Shown here: positions 1 through 9,910 of the stretch, in pieces
How positions within the stretch are numbered: the stretch's first letter is position 1
Layout of the letters: every line of letters starts with the position of its first letter
The notes under the pieces: generated by a model
Databases searched by the model: none
The model's input: the letters and a program-made list of their open reading frames with translations, nothing else
Told to the model about the DNA's origin: nothing
Position numbers and translations under genes: made by a program
Assembly (NCBI RefSeq): GCF_050003625.1
Contig: NC_134399.1
Coordinates: 151,026,473 to 151,090,472, forward strand
From: Haematobia irritans
Lineage: Eukaryota > Arthropoda > Insecta > Diptera > Muscidae
DNA: 64,000 nt
Direction: 5' to 3'

Positions 1-1082
1 CCCAAAAAATTGAAAATTCCATCTAAATCCTGAAAAAATTTAAATTTTTATATGAAAAACTTGTTTTGCTCATATCTCCTAAACTATGCGTCCCAGAGCG
101 AAAAGGAGCTTAATTCATGACCACCCCCAAAAAATCGAAAATTCCTTCCAAATACTGAAAAAATTGAAATTTTTATATGAAAAACTTGTTTTGCTCATAT
201 CTCCTAAACTATGCGTCCTAGAGCGAAAAGGAGCTTAATTCATGACCACCCCCAAAAAATCGAAAATTCCTTCCAAATCCTGAAAAAATTGAAATTTTTT
301 TATGAAAAACTTGTTTTGCTCATATCTCCTAAACTATGCGTCCTAGAGCGAAAGGGAGCTTAATTCATGACCACCCCCAAAAAATCGAAAATTCCCTCCA
401 AATCCTGAAAAATATTAAATTTTTATATGAAAAACTTGTTGTGCTCATGTCTCCTAAACTATGCGTCCTAGAGCGAAAAGGAGCTTAATTCATGACCACC
501 CCCAAAAAATCGAAAATTCCTTTCAAATCCTGAAAAAATTGAAATTTTTATATGAAAAACTTGTTGTGCTCATATCTCCCAAACTATGCGTCCTAGAGCG
601 AAAAGGAGCTTAATTCATGACCACCCCCAAAAAATCGAAAATTCCTTCCAAATCCTGAAAAAATTGAAATTTTTATATGAAAAACTTGTTTTGCTCATAT
701 CTCCTAAACTATGCGTCCTAGAGCGAAAAGGAGCTTAATTCATGACCACCCCCAAAAAATCGAAAATTCCTTCCAAATCCTGAAAAAATTGAAATTTTTA
801 TATGAAAAACTTGTTTTGCTCATATCTCCTAAACTATGCGTCCTAGAGCGAAAAGGAGCTTAATTCGTGACCACCCCCAAAAAATCGAAAATTCCTTCCA
901 AATCCTGAAAAAATTTAAATTTTTATATGAAAAACTTGTTTTGCTCATATCTCCTAAACTATGCGTCCCAGAGCGAAAAGGAGCTTAATTCATGACCACC
1001 CCCAAAAAATCGAAAATTCCTTCCAAATCCTGAAAAAATTTAAATTTTTATATGAAAAACTTGTTTTGCTCATATCTCCTAA
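1..1082 (+). repeat. Segmental duplication copy A (partner 5033-6114)
   Basis: About 8.7 monomers sharing the same private variants in the same order as 5033-6114: AAATACTG (151-158 / 5183-5190), TTTTTTTATG (about 294 / 5326), GCGAAAGGG (349 / 5381), GTGCTCATGTC (about 441 / 5473) and TTCGTGACC (865 / 5897). Offset 5032 bp. No difference was seen by eye. The match ends at 1083, where CTAAAATATG meets CTAAACTATG. Confidence 0.85.
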
Positions 1083-4000
1083 AATATGCGTCCTAGAGCG
1101 TAAAGGAGCTTAATTCATGACCTCCCTCAAAAAATCGAAAATTCCATCCAAATCCTGAAAAAATTTTAATTTTTATATGAAAAACTTGTTTTGCTCATAT
1201 CTCCTAAACTATGCGTCCTAGAGCGAAAAGGAGCTTAATTCATGACCACCCCCAAAAAATCGAAAATTCCTTCCAAATCCTGAAAAAATTGAAATTTTTA
1301 TATGAAAAACTTGTTTTGCTCATATCTCCTAAACTATGCGTCCTAGAGCGAAAAGGAGCTTAATTCGTGACCACCCAAAAAATCGAAAATTCCTTCCAAA
1401 TCCTGAAAAAATTGAAATTTTTATATGAAAAACTTGTTTTGCTCATATCTCCTAAACTATGCGTCCTAGAGCGAAAAGGGGCTTAATTCATGACCACCCC
1501 CAAAAAATCGAAAATTCCTTCCAAATCCTGAAAAATTTTAAATTTTTATATGAAAAACTTGTTTTGCTCATATCTCCTAAACTATGCGTCCTAGAGCGAA
1601 AAGGAGCTTAATTCAGGACCACCCCCAAAAAATCGAAAATTCCTTCCAAATCCTGAAAAAATTTAAAGTTTTATATGAAAAACTTGTTTTGCTCATATCT
1701 CCTAAACTATGCGTCCTATGCGTCCCAGAGCGAAAAGGAGCTTAATTCATGACCACCCCCAAAAAATCGAAAATTCCTTCCAAATCCTGAAAAAATTGAA
1801 ATTTTTATATGAAAAACTTGTTTTGCTCATATCTCCTAAACTATGCGTCCTAGAGCGAAAAGGAGCTTAATTCATGACCACCCCCAAAAAATCGAAAATT
1901 CGAAAAAATTGAAATTTTTATATGAAAAACTTGTTTTGCTCATATCTCCTAAACTATGCGTCCTAGAGCGAAAAGGAGCTTAATTCATGACCACCCCCAA
2001 AAAATCGAAAATTCCTTCCAAATCCTGAAAAAATTTAAAATTTTATATGAAAAACTTCCTTCCAAATCCTGAAAAAATTTAAATTTTTATATGAAAAACT
2101 TGTTTTGCTCATATCTCCTAAACTATGCGTCCCAGAGCGAAAAGGAGCTTAATTCATGACCACCCCCAAAAAATCGAAAATTCCTTCCAAATCCTGAAAA
2201 AATTTAAATTTTTATATGAAAAACTTGTTTTGCTCATATCTCCTAAACTATGCGTCCTAGAGCGAAAAGGAGCTTAATTCATGACCACCCGCAAAAAATC
2301 GAAAATTCCTTCCAAATCCTGAAAAAATTTAAATTTTTATATGAAAAATTTTTTTTGCTCATATCTCCTAAACTATGCGTCCTAGAGCGAAAAGGAGCTT
2401 AATTCATGACCACCCCCAAAAAATCGAAAATTCCTTCCAAATCCTGAAAAAATTGAAATTTTTTTATGAAAAACTTGTTTTGCTCATATCTCCTAAACTA
2501 TGCGTCCTAGAGCGAAAGGGAGCTTAATTCATGACCACCCCCAAAAAATCGAAAATTCCTTCCAAATCCTGAAAAAATTGAAATTTTTATATGAAAAACT
2601 TGTTTTGCTCATATCTCCCAAACTATGCGCCCTAGGGCGAAAAGGAGCTTAATTCATGACCACCCCCAAAAAATCGAAAATTCCTTCCAAATCCTGAAAA
2701 AAATTGAAATTTTTATATGAAAAACTTGTTTTGCTCATATCTCCCAAACTATGCGCCCTAGGGCGAAAAGGAGCTTAATTCATGACCACCCCCAAAAAAT
2801 CGAAAATTCCTTCCAAATCCTGAAAAAATTGAAATTTTTATATGAAAAACTTGTTTTGCTCATATCTCCTAAACTATGCGTCCTAGAGCGAAAAGGAGCT
2901 TAATTCATGACCACCCCCAAAAAATCGAAAATTCCTTCCAAATCCTGAAAAAATTGAAATTTTTATATGAAAAACTTGTTTTGCTCATATCTCCTAAACT
3001 ATGCGTCCTAGAGCGAAAAGGAGCTTAATTCGTGATCACCCCCAAAAAAATCCAAAATTCCATCCAAATCCTGAAAAAAATTGAAATTTTTATATGAAAA
3101 ATTTTTTTTGCTCATATCTCCTAAACTATGCGTCCTAGAGCGAAAATGAGCTTAATTCATGACCACCCCCAAAAAATCGAAAATTCCATCTAAATCCTGA
3201 AAAAATTGAAATTTTTATATGAAAAACTTGTTTTGCTCATATCTCCTAAACTATGCGTCCTAGAGCGAAAAGGAGCTTAATTCATGACCACCCCCAAAAA
3301 ATCGAAAATTCCTTCCAAATCCTGAAAAAATTGAAATTTTTATATGAAAAATTTTTTTTGCTCATATCTCCTAAAATATTCGTCCTAGAGCGAAAAGGAG
3401 CTTAATTCATGACCACCCCCAAAAAATCGAAAATTCCATCTAAATCCTGAAAAAATTGAAATTTTTATATGAAAAACTTGTTTTGCTCATATCTCCTAAA
3501 CTATGCGTCCTAGAGCGAAAAGGAGCTTAATTCATGACCACCCCCAAAAAATCGAAAATTCCTTCCAAATCCCGAAAAAATTGAAATTTTTATATGAAAA
3601 ACTTGTTTTGCTCATATCTCCTAAACTATGCGTCCTAGAGCGAAAAGGAGCTTAATTCATGACCACCCCCAAAAAATCGAAAATTCCTTCCAAATCCTGA
3701 AAAAATTGAAATTTTTATATGAAAAACTTGTTTTGCTCATATCTCCTAAACTATGCGTCCTAGAGCGAAAAGGAGCTTAATTCATGACCACCCCCAAAAA
3801 ATCGAAAATTCGAAAAAATTGAAATTTTTATATGAAAAACTTGTTTTGCTCATATCTCCTAAACTATGCGTCCTAGAGCGAAAAGGAGCTTAATTCATGA
3901 CCACCCCCAAAAAATCGAAAATTCCTTCCAAATCCTGAAAAAATTGAAATTTTTATATGAAAAACTTGTTTTGCTCATATCTCCTAAAATATGCGTCCTA

Positions 4001-5032
4001 GAGCGTAAAGGAGCTTAATTCATGACCTCCCTCAAAAAATCGAAAATTCCATCCAAATCCTGAAAAAATTTTAATTTTTATATGAAAAACTTGTTTTGCT
4101 CATATCTCCTAAACTATGCGTCCTAGAGCGAAAAGGAGCTTAATTCATGACCACCCCCAAAAAATCGAAAATTCCTTCCAAATCCTGAAAAAATTGAAAT
4201 TTTTATATGAAAAACTTGTTTTGCTCATATCTCCTAAACTATGCGTCCTAGAGCGAAAAGGAGCTTAATTCATGACCGCCCTCAAAAAGTCGAAAATTCC
4301 ATCCAAATCCTGAAAAAATTTTAATTTTTATATGAAAAACTTGTTTTGCTCATATCTCCTAAACTATGCGTCCTAGAGCGAAAAGGAGCTTAATTCGTGA
4401 CCACCCCCAAAAAATCGAAAATTCCATCCAAATCCTGAAAAAATTTAAATTTTTATATGAAAAACTTGTTTTGCTCATATCTCCTAAACTATGCGTCCTA
4501 GAGCGAAAAGGAGCTTAATTCATGACCACCCCCAAAAAATCGAAAATTCCTTCCAAATCCTGAAAAAATTGAAATTTTTATATGAAAAACTTGTTTTGCT
4601 CATATCTCCCAAACTATGCGTCCTAGGGCGAAAAGGAGCTTAGTTCATGACCACCCCCAAAAAATCGAAAATTCCTTCCAAATCCTGAAAAAATTGAAAT
4701 TTTTATATGAAAAACTTGTTTTGCTCATATCTCCTAAACTATGCGTCCTAGAGCGAAAAGGAGCTCAATTCATGACCACCCCCAAAAAAATCCAAAATTC
4801 CATCCAAATCCTGAAAAAAATTGAAATTTTTATATGAAAAACTTGTTTTGCTCATATCTCCTAAACTATGCGTCCTAGAGCGAAAAGGGGCTTAATTCAT
4901 GACCACCCCCAAAAAATCGAAAATTCCTTCCAAATCCTGAAAAAATTTAAACTTTTATATGAAAAACTTGTTTTGCTCATATCTCCTAAACTATGCCTCC
5001 TAGAGCGAAAAGGAGCTTAATTCATGACCACC

Positions 5033-6114
5033 CCCAAAAAATTGAAAATTCCATCTAAATCCTGAAAAAATTTAAATTTTTATATGAAAAACTTGTTTTG
5101 CTCATATCTCCTAAACTATGCGTCCCAGAGCGAAAAGGAGCTTAATTCATGACCACCCCCAAAAAATCGAAAATTCCTTCCAAATACTGAAAAAATTGAA
5201 ATTTTTATATGAAAAACTTGTTTTGCTCATATCTCCTAAACTATGCGTCCTAGAGCGAAAAGGAGCTTAATTCATGACCACCCCCAAAAAATCGAAAATT
5301 CCTTCCAAATCCTGAAAAAATTGAAATTTTTTTATGAAAAACTTGTTTTGCTCATATCTCCTAAACTATGCGTCCTAGAGCGAAAGGGAGCTTAATTCAT
5401 GACCACCCCCAAAAAATCGAAAATTCCCTCCAAATCCTGAAAAATATTAAATTTTTATATGAAAAACTTGTTGTGCTCATGTCTCCTAAACTATGCGTCC
5501 TAGAGCGAAAAGGAGCTTAATTCATGACCACCCCCAAAAAATCGAAAATTCCTTTCAAATCCTGAAAAAATTGAAATTTTTATATGAAAAACTTGTTGTG
5601 CTCATATCTCCCAAACTATGCGTCCTAGAGCGAAAAGGAGCTTAATTCATGACCACCCCCAAAAAATCGAAAATTCCTTCCAAATCCTGAAAAAATTGAA
5701 ATTTTTATATGAAAAACTTGTTTTGCTCATATCTCCTAAACTATGCGTCCTAGAGCGAAAAGGAGCTTAATTCATGACCACCCCCAAAAAATCGAAAATT
5801 CCTTCCAAATCCTGAAAAAATTGAAATTTTTATATGAAAAACTTGTTTTGCTCATATCTCCTAAACTATGCGTCCTAGAGCGAAAAGGAGCTTAATTCGT
5901 GACCACCCCCAAAAAATCGAAAATTCCTTCCAAATCCTGAAAAAATTTAAATTTTTATATGAAAAACTTGTTTTGCTCATATCTCCTAAACTATGCGTCC
6001 CAGAGCGAAAAGGAGCTTAATTCATGACCACCCCCAAAAAATCGAAAATTCCTTCCAAATCCTGAAAAAATTTAAATTTTTATATGAAAAACTTGTTTTG
6101 CTCATATCTCCTAA
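5033..6114 (+). repeat. Segmental duplication copy B (partner 1-1082)
   Basis: Second copy of the 1.08-kb segment, 5032 bp downstream in the same orientation. Copy A begins at the window edge, so the true duplication may extend further left. Confidence 0.85.
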
Positions 6115-8561
6115 ACTATGCGTCCTAGAGCGAAAAGGAGATTAATTCATGACCACCCCCAAAAAATCGAAAATTCCTTCCAAATCCTGAAAAAATTGAA
6201 ATTTTTATATGAAAAACTTGTTTTGCTCATATCTCCTAAACTATGCGTCCTAGAGCGAAAAGGAGCTTAATTCATGACCACCCCCAAAAAATTGAAAATT
6301 CCATCTAAATCCTGAAAAAATTTAAATTTTAATATGAAAAACTTGTTTTGCTCATATCTCCTAAACTATGCGTCCCAGAGCGAAAAGGAGCTTAATTCAT
6401 GACCACCCCCAAAAAATCGAAAATTCCTTCCAAATCCTGAAAAAATTGAAATTTTTATATGAAAAACTTGTTTTGCTCATATCTCCTAAACTATGCGTCC
6501 TAGAGCGAAAAGGAGCTTAATTCATGACCACCCCCAAAAAATCGAAAATTCCTTCCAAATCGTGAGAAAAATTTAAATTTTTATATGAAAAACTTGTTTT
6601 GCTCATATCTCCTAAACTATGCGTCCTAGAGCGAAAAGGAGCTTAATTCATGACCACCCCCAAAAAATCGAAAATTCCTTCCAAATCCTGAAAAAATTGA
6701 AATTTTTATATGAAAAACTCGTTTTGCTCATATCTCCTAAACTATGCGTCCTAGAGCGAAAAGGAGCTTAATTCATGACCTCCCTCAAAAAATCGAAAAT
6801 TCCATCCAAATCCTGAAAAAATTTTAATTTTTATATGAAAAACTTGTTTTGCTCATATCTCCTAAACTATGCGTCCTAGAGCGAAAAGGAGCTTAATTCG
6901 TGGCCACCCCCAAAAAATCGAAAATTCCATCCAAATCCTGAAAAAATTTAAATTTTTATATGAAAAACTTGTTTTGCTCATATCTCCTAAACTATGCGTC
7001 CTAGAGCGAAAAGGAGCTTAATTCATGACCACCCCCAAAAAATCGAAAATTCCTTCCAAATCCTGAAAAAAATGAAAATTTTATATGAAAAACTTGTTTT
7101 GCTCATATCTCCTAAACTATGCGTCCTAGAGCGAAAAGGAGCTTAATTTATGACCACCCCCAAAAAATCGAAAATTCCTTCCAAATCCTGAAAAAATTGA
7201 AATTTTTATATGAAAAACTTGTTTTGCTCATATCTCCTAAACTATGCGTCATAGAGCGAAAAGGAGCTTAATTCATGACCACCCCCAAAAAAATCGAAAA
7301 TTCCATCCAAATCCCGAAAAAATTTTAATTTTTATATGAAAAACTTGTTTTGCTCATATCTCCTAAACTATGCGTCCTAGAGCGAAAAGGAGCTTAATTC
7401 ATGACCACCCCCAAAAAATCGAAAATTCCATCTAAATCCTGAAAAAATTTAAATTTTTATATGAAAAACTTGTTTTGCTCATATCTCCTAAACTATGTGT
7501 CCTAGAGCGAAAAGGAGCTTAATTTATGACCACCCTCACAAAATCGAAAATTCCATCTAAATCCTGAAAAAATTTAAATTTTTATATGAAAAACTTGTTT
7601 TGCTCATATCTCCTAAACTATGCGTCCTAGAGCGAAAAGGGGCTTAATTCATGACCACCCCCAAAAAATCGAAAATTCCTTCCAAATCCTGAAAAAATTG
7701 AAATTTTTATATGAAAAACTTGTTTTGCTCATATCTCCTAAACTATGCGTCCTAGAGCGAAAAGGAGCTTAATTCATTTCCTCCCTCAAAAAATCGAAAA
7801 TTCCATCCAAATCCTGAAAAAATTTTAATTTTTATATGAAAAACTTGTTTTGCTCATATCTCCTAACTATGCGTCCTAGAGCGAAAAGGAGCTTAATTCG
7901 TGACCACCCCCAAAAAATCGAAAATTCCATCCAAATCCTGAAAAAATTTAAATTTTTATATGAAAAACTTGTTTTGCTCATATCTCCTAAACTATGCGTC
8001 CTAGAGCGAAAAGGAGCTTAATTCATGACCACCCCCAACAAATCGAAAATTCCTTCCAAATCGTGAAAAAATTTAAATTTTTATATGAAAAACTTGTTTT
8101 GCTCATATCTCCTAAACTATGCGTCCTAGAGCGAAAAGGAGCTTAATTCATGAACTCCCTCAAAAAATCGAAAATTCCATCCAAATCCTGAAAAAATTTA
8201 AATTTTTATTTGAAAAACTTGTTTTGCTCATATCTCCTAAACTATGCGTCCTAGAGCGAAAAGGAGCTTAATTCATGACCACCCCCAAAAAATCGAAAAT
8301 TCCTTCAAAATCCTGAAAAAATTTAAATTTTTATATGAAAAACTTGTTTTTCTCATATCTCCTAAACTATGCGTCCTAGAGCGAAAAGGAGCTTAATTCA
8401 TGACCACCCCCAAAAAATCGAAAATTCCTTCCAAATCCTGAAAAAATTGAAATTTTTATATGAAAAACTTGTTTTGCTCATATCTCCTAAACTATGCGTC
8501 CTAGAGCGAAAAGGAACTTATTTCATGACCACCCCCAAAAAATCGAAAATTCCTTCCAAAT

Positions 8562-8565
8562 CCTG
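8562..8565. repeat. Left target-site duplication (CCTG)
   Basis: CCTG directly precedes the 5' LTR and recurs directly after the 3' LTR (15390-15393). Removing the element and one copy restores a normal satellite stretch reading AAATCCTGAAAAAATTG. Four base pairs is typical of the mdg1/412 group of Ty3/gypsy elements. Confidence 0.93.
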
Positions 8566-8987
8566 TGTAGTGTAAACGGTATTATATGTATGAATCAGCT
8601 GTTAAGTAGTTTGAGAATAATTGTATTTTTTTATCAGCTGTTTAGATATAAGTTTAGATCATATGTTATGTTTAAGGATTGTTGTTTATTTTTAAGGATA
8701 AATATGAAAAAAGAATTAAAAATTAGAAATACCGTTATTTAAGTATAAAAGAGGACATTTTTCAATAAAGAAAATCATTCAGTTTTGAAAGCCTAAACCG
8801 GCATTTTCAATTATAGAAATTATTTTTGCTGTGGCACCTAGTTGTGCCTGCAAAGGAAATATAAAAACTATTTTTCTGCCCGTGGCGTTTTTAAGCGCCG
8901 GCAAGCCAACTAGGCAGGCATACCAAAACTACATATAAAACTTCACAAATCCACAACAACACTAAATTAAAAACGACTACCATTTCA
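8566..8987 (+). repeat. 5' long terminal repeat
   Basis: 422 bp, TG at the start and CA at the end. It carries a TATA box (8744-8750), an initiator candidate (8775-8780), AATAAA (8764-8769), and two copies of ATCAGCTGTT (8594-8603 and 8633-8642), each with a CAGCTG E-box. Downstream of the presumed start lie inverted repeats: GGCAC/GTGCC (8833-8837, 8844-8848) and CCTAGTTG/CAACTAGG (8837-8844, 8907-8914). Putative U3 is about 8566-8776 and R plus U5 about 8777-8987. Base 8646 is the only difference from the 3' copy. Confidence 0.96.
8744..8780 (+). promoter_or_regulatory. Pol II core promoter in 5' LTR
   Basis: TATAAAA at 8744-8750 is followed by TCATTC at 8775-8780, which fits the arthropod initiator TCA(G/T)T(C/T). 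The initiator A (8777) lies 33 bp after the first T of the TATA box, close to normal spacing. A second initiator-like TCAGTT at 8779-8784 is slightly too far away. The start site is inferred from motifs only. Confidence 0.7.
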
Positions 8988-9340
8988 TGGCGATCCTGCC
9001 CAACACGGACCAGAAAAAAATACCAAATGAGGATATCGTTCCAGCTGCGCTGAACGTGGGTCCCAAGAAGTTGACTGTCGAAGATTATTTGAAAAGACAG
9101 CAGCGAGCGGTAGAAGAAAAATTGACTCGGATACCACCGACACAAAAGCCAAAACACAGAAGGGGCGGAAGAATTGTTCGTTTGCGTCGAGAGCTAGCTG
9201 CGTTAAAAGAATTAGTTAATGCAGATCCACCACCATCTTGGCAACGATCTTGCGAAATATGGGAAAGGATTGATGTAATTGAAGCACAAATGCCAAAAAA
9301 AAACAATATTAAACACTATACAAACACCATGAAGCCATGA
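8987..9340 (+). CDS. Small basic protein upstream of gag (117 aa, unknown)
   Basis: The ATG is made of the last base of the 5' LTR (A8987) and the first two of the primer-binding site, so the product begins MAILPNTDQKK. Residues about 50-75 form a charged, Arg/Lys-rich stretch (KPKHRRGGRIVRLRRELAALK) that could be a helix or nucleic-acid-binding region. After it come a DPPPSW motif and an amphipathic segment, CEIWERIDVIEAQM. No signal peptide, membrane segment or known domain is recognised. It lies 570 bp before gag in another frame. As the first reading frame of the genomic RNA it would be met before gag by scanning ribosomes, so it could be an accessory protein or a regulatory upstream ORF. 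Small pre-gag ORFs are known in 412-type elements. The open frame and its non-repetitive composition support reality; function is unknown. Confidence 0.6.
   Translation: MAILPNTDQKKIPNEDIVPAALNVGPKKLTVEDYLKRQQRAVEEKLTRIPPTQKPKHRRGGRIVRLRRELAALKELVNADPPPSWQRSCEIWERIDVIEAQMPKKNNIKHYTNTMKP
8988..9005 (+). other. tRNA primer-binding site
   Basis: TGGCGATCCTGCC starts at the first base after the LTR, as expected for a site complementary to the 3' CCA end of a tRNA. The first six bases (TGGCGA) match the arginine-tRNA primer site known in 412/mdg1-type elements, but later bases differ, so the tRNA identity is tentative. The site also encodes the start of the 117-aa reading frame. Confidence 0.7.
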
Positions 9341-9574
9341 AACACAACACTAATATGTATTTTGTACATAAATAAGATTTATTTATTTGTTTGAAAAGAA
9401 AATACATATGTAAATTAGAATTAAATATAATTTTCACTGGTATTATTATTTTTTTTAATGGAATGAATTATACGGGTTATTTATTAAAGTAAATATTTGC
9501 AAAAACACACGCGAAATAAAGATGATCGTCATAAAAACACGAAAATAAAAGTAAAACGTCAAATGTGAAGTATG

Positions 9575-9607
9575 TAATCGATTATCGAATACTAAATAAT
9601 CGATTAT
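9575..9607. promoter_or_regulatory. Pair of TAATCGATTAT palindromes
   Basis: TAATCGATTA, itself a 10-bp palindrome, occurs at 9575-9584 and 9597-9606, 22 bp apart (about two helical turns), each followed by T. TAAT-NN-ATTA is the geometry of a dimeric homeodomain site. Binding is inference. Confidence 0.35.
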
Positions 9608-9657
9608 AACATGAAAGAGGGCTTACACTTAAAGATACATTAGTTAAGGTTTTGCTG

Positions 9658-9769
9658 TTCACACTTAAGTTTGTCGTTCACATTGTAAAATTTTGCGTTC
9701 ACACTTGAGTTTTGCATTCACACTTGAATATAAATTTGCGTTCACACATAAAATCTTACATTCACACTG
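9658..9769 (+). promoter_or_regulatory. Cluster of about 20-bp-spaced TTCACACTT motifs
   Basis: TTCACACTT or a one- or two-base variant starts at 9658, 9677, 9698, 9717, 9741 and 9761, spacings 19, 21, 19, 24 and 20 bp, often preceded by TTTGCG or TTTGCA. A weaker TTACACTT is at 9623. This is a degenerate tandem repeat in the leader. In Drosophila gypsy the same place (between LTR and gag) holds repeated Su(Hw) sites forming an insulator; the motif here is different and its role is unknown. Confidence 0.55.
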
Positions 9770-9910
9770 GAATTATATATATTTGAATTTCTAAGATTTT
9801 AAAGGAAATCAAATGGTAGAAAAAGAAAAGTGTACAATATAATAGAAATAGTATGATAAGAACATTGTATAGTAACAAAAATAGTATTATAGAGAGGAAA
9901 AATCGAATTA

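Larger units (their letters stand above)
1..8565 (+). repeat. 125-bp satellite array, left block
   Basis: Tandem head-to-tail monomers of 125 bp, all in one orientation. The spacing of the CCACCCCC landmark is 125 bp at 121, 246, 371 and 496. From that landmark each monomer runs through an AAAAAATCGAAAATTCC segment, an AT dyad (AAAAAATTGAAATTTTT or AAAAAATTTAAATTTTT), TATATGAAAAACTTG, CTCATATCTCC, ATGCGTCCTAGAGCG and AAAAGGAGCTTAATTCATGA. Most copies differ by a few bases. Variants include CCTCCCTC for CCACCCCC, GCGTCCCAGAG for GCGTCCTAGAG, and TTCGTGACC for TTCATGACC. Some monomers are truncated: near 1897 and 3810 twelve bases are missing, and near 2055 two partial monomers are fused. No gene, RNA gene or second repeat family is visible here. 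The block is cut by the retrotransposon inside a monomer. Confidence 0.97.
9341..9910 (+). other. Internal untranslated leader between small ORF and gag
   Basis: AT-rich, no credible reading frame. It contains two copies of TAATCGATTAT (9575-9585, 9597-9607) and a cluster of TTCACACTT-like motifs (9658-9769), then AT-rich sequence up to the gag ATG. Packaging signals, regulatory sites or an internal entry site for gag would be expected in such a leader, but none can be identified from sequence alone. Confidence 0.7.

Noticed and set aside
4616..8742. Short + strand reading frames of 61-82 aa beginning MRPRAKRSL... in the left block (4616, 7836, 8369, 8494), with the same kind at 16321, 17042, 25401, 50972 and 54501
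   Set aside because: They are translations of one or two satellite monomers. 125 is not a multiple of 3, so the frame rotates and stops soon; length depends only on chance loss of stops. The one ending at 8742 runs across the satellite/LTR junction.
8891..9306. Two - strand frames (88 and 73 aa) opposite the small pre-gag ORF
   Set aside because: No start context or motif; the + strand frame has the better case because of its link to the LTR/PBS junction.
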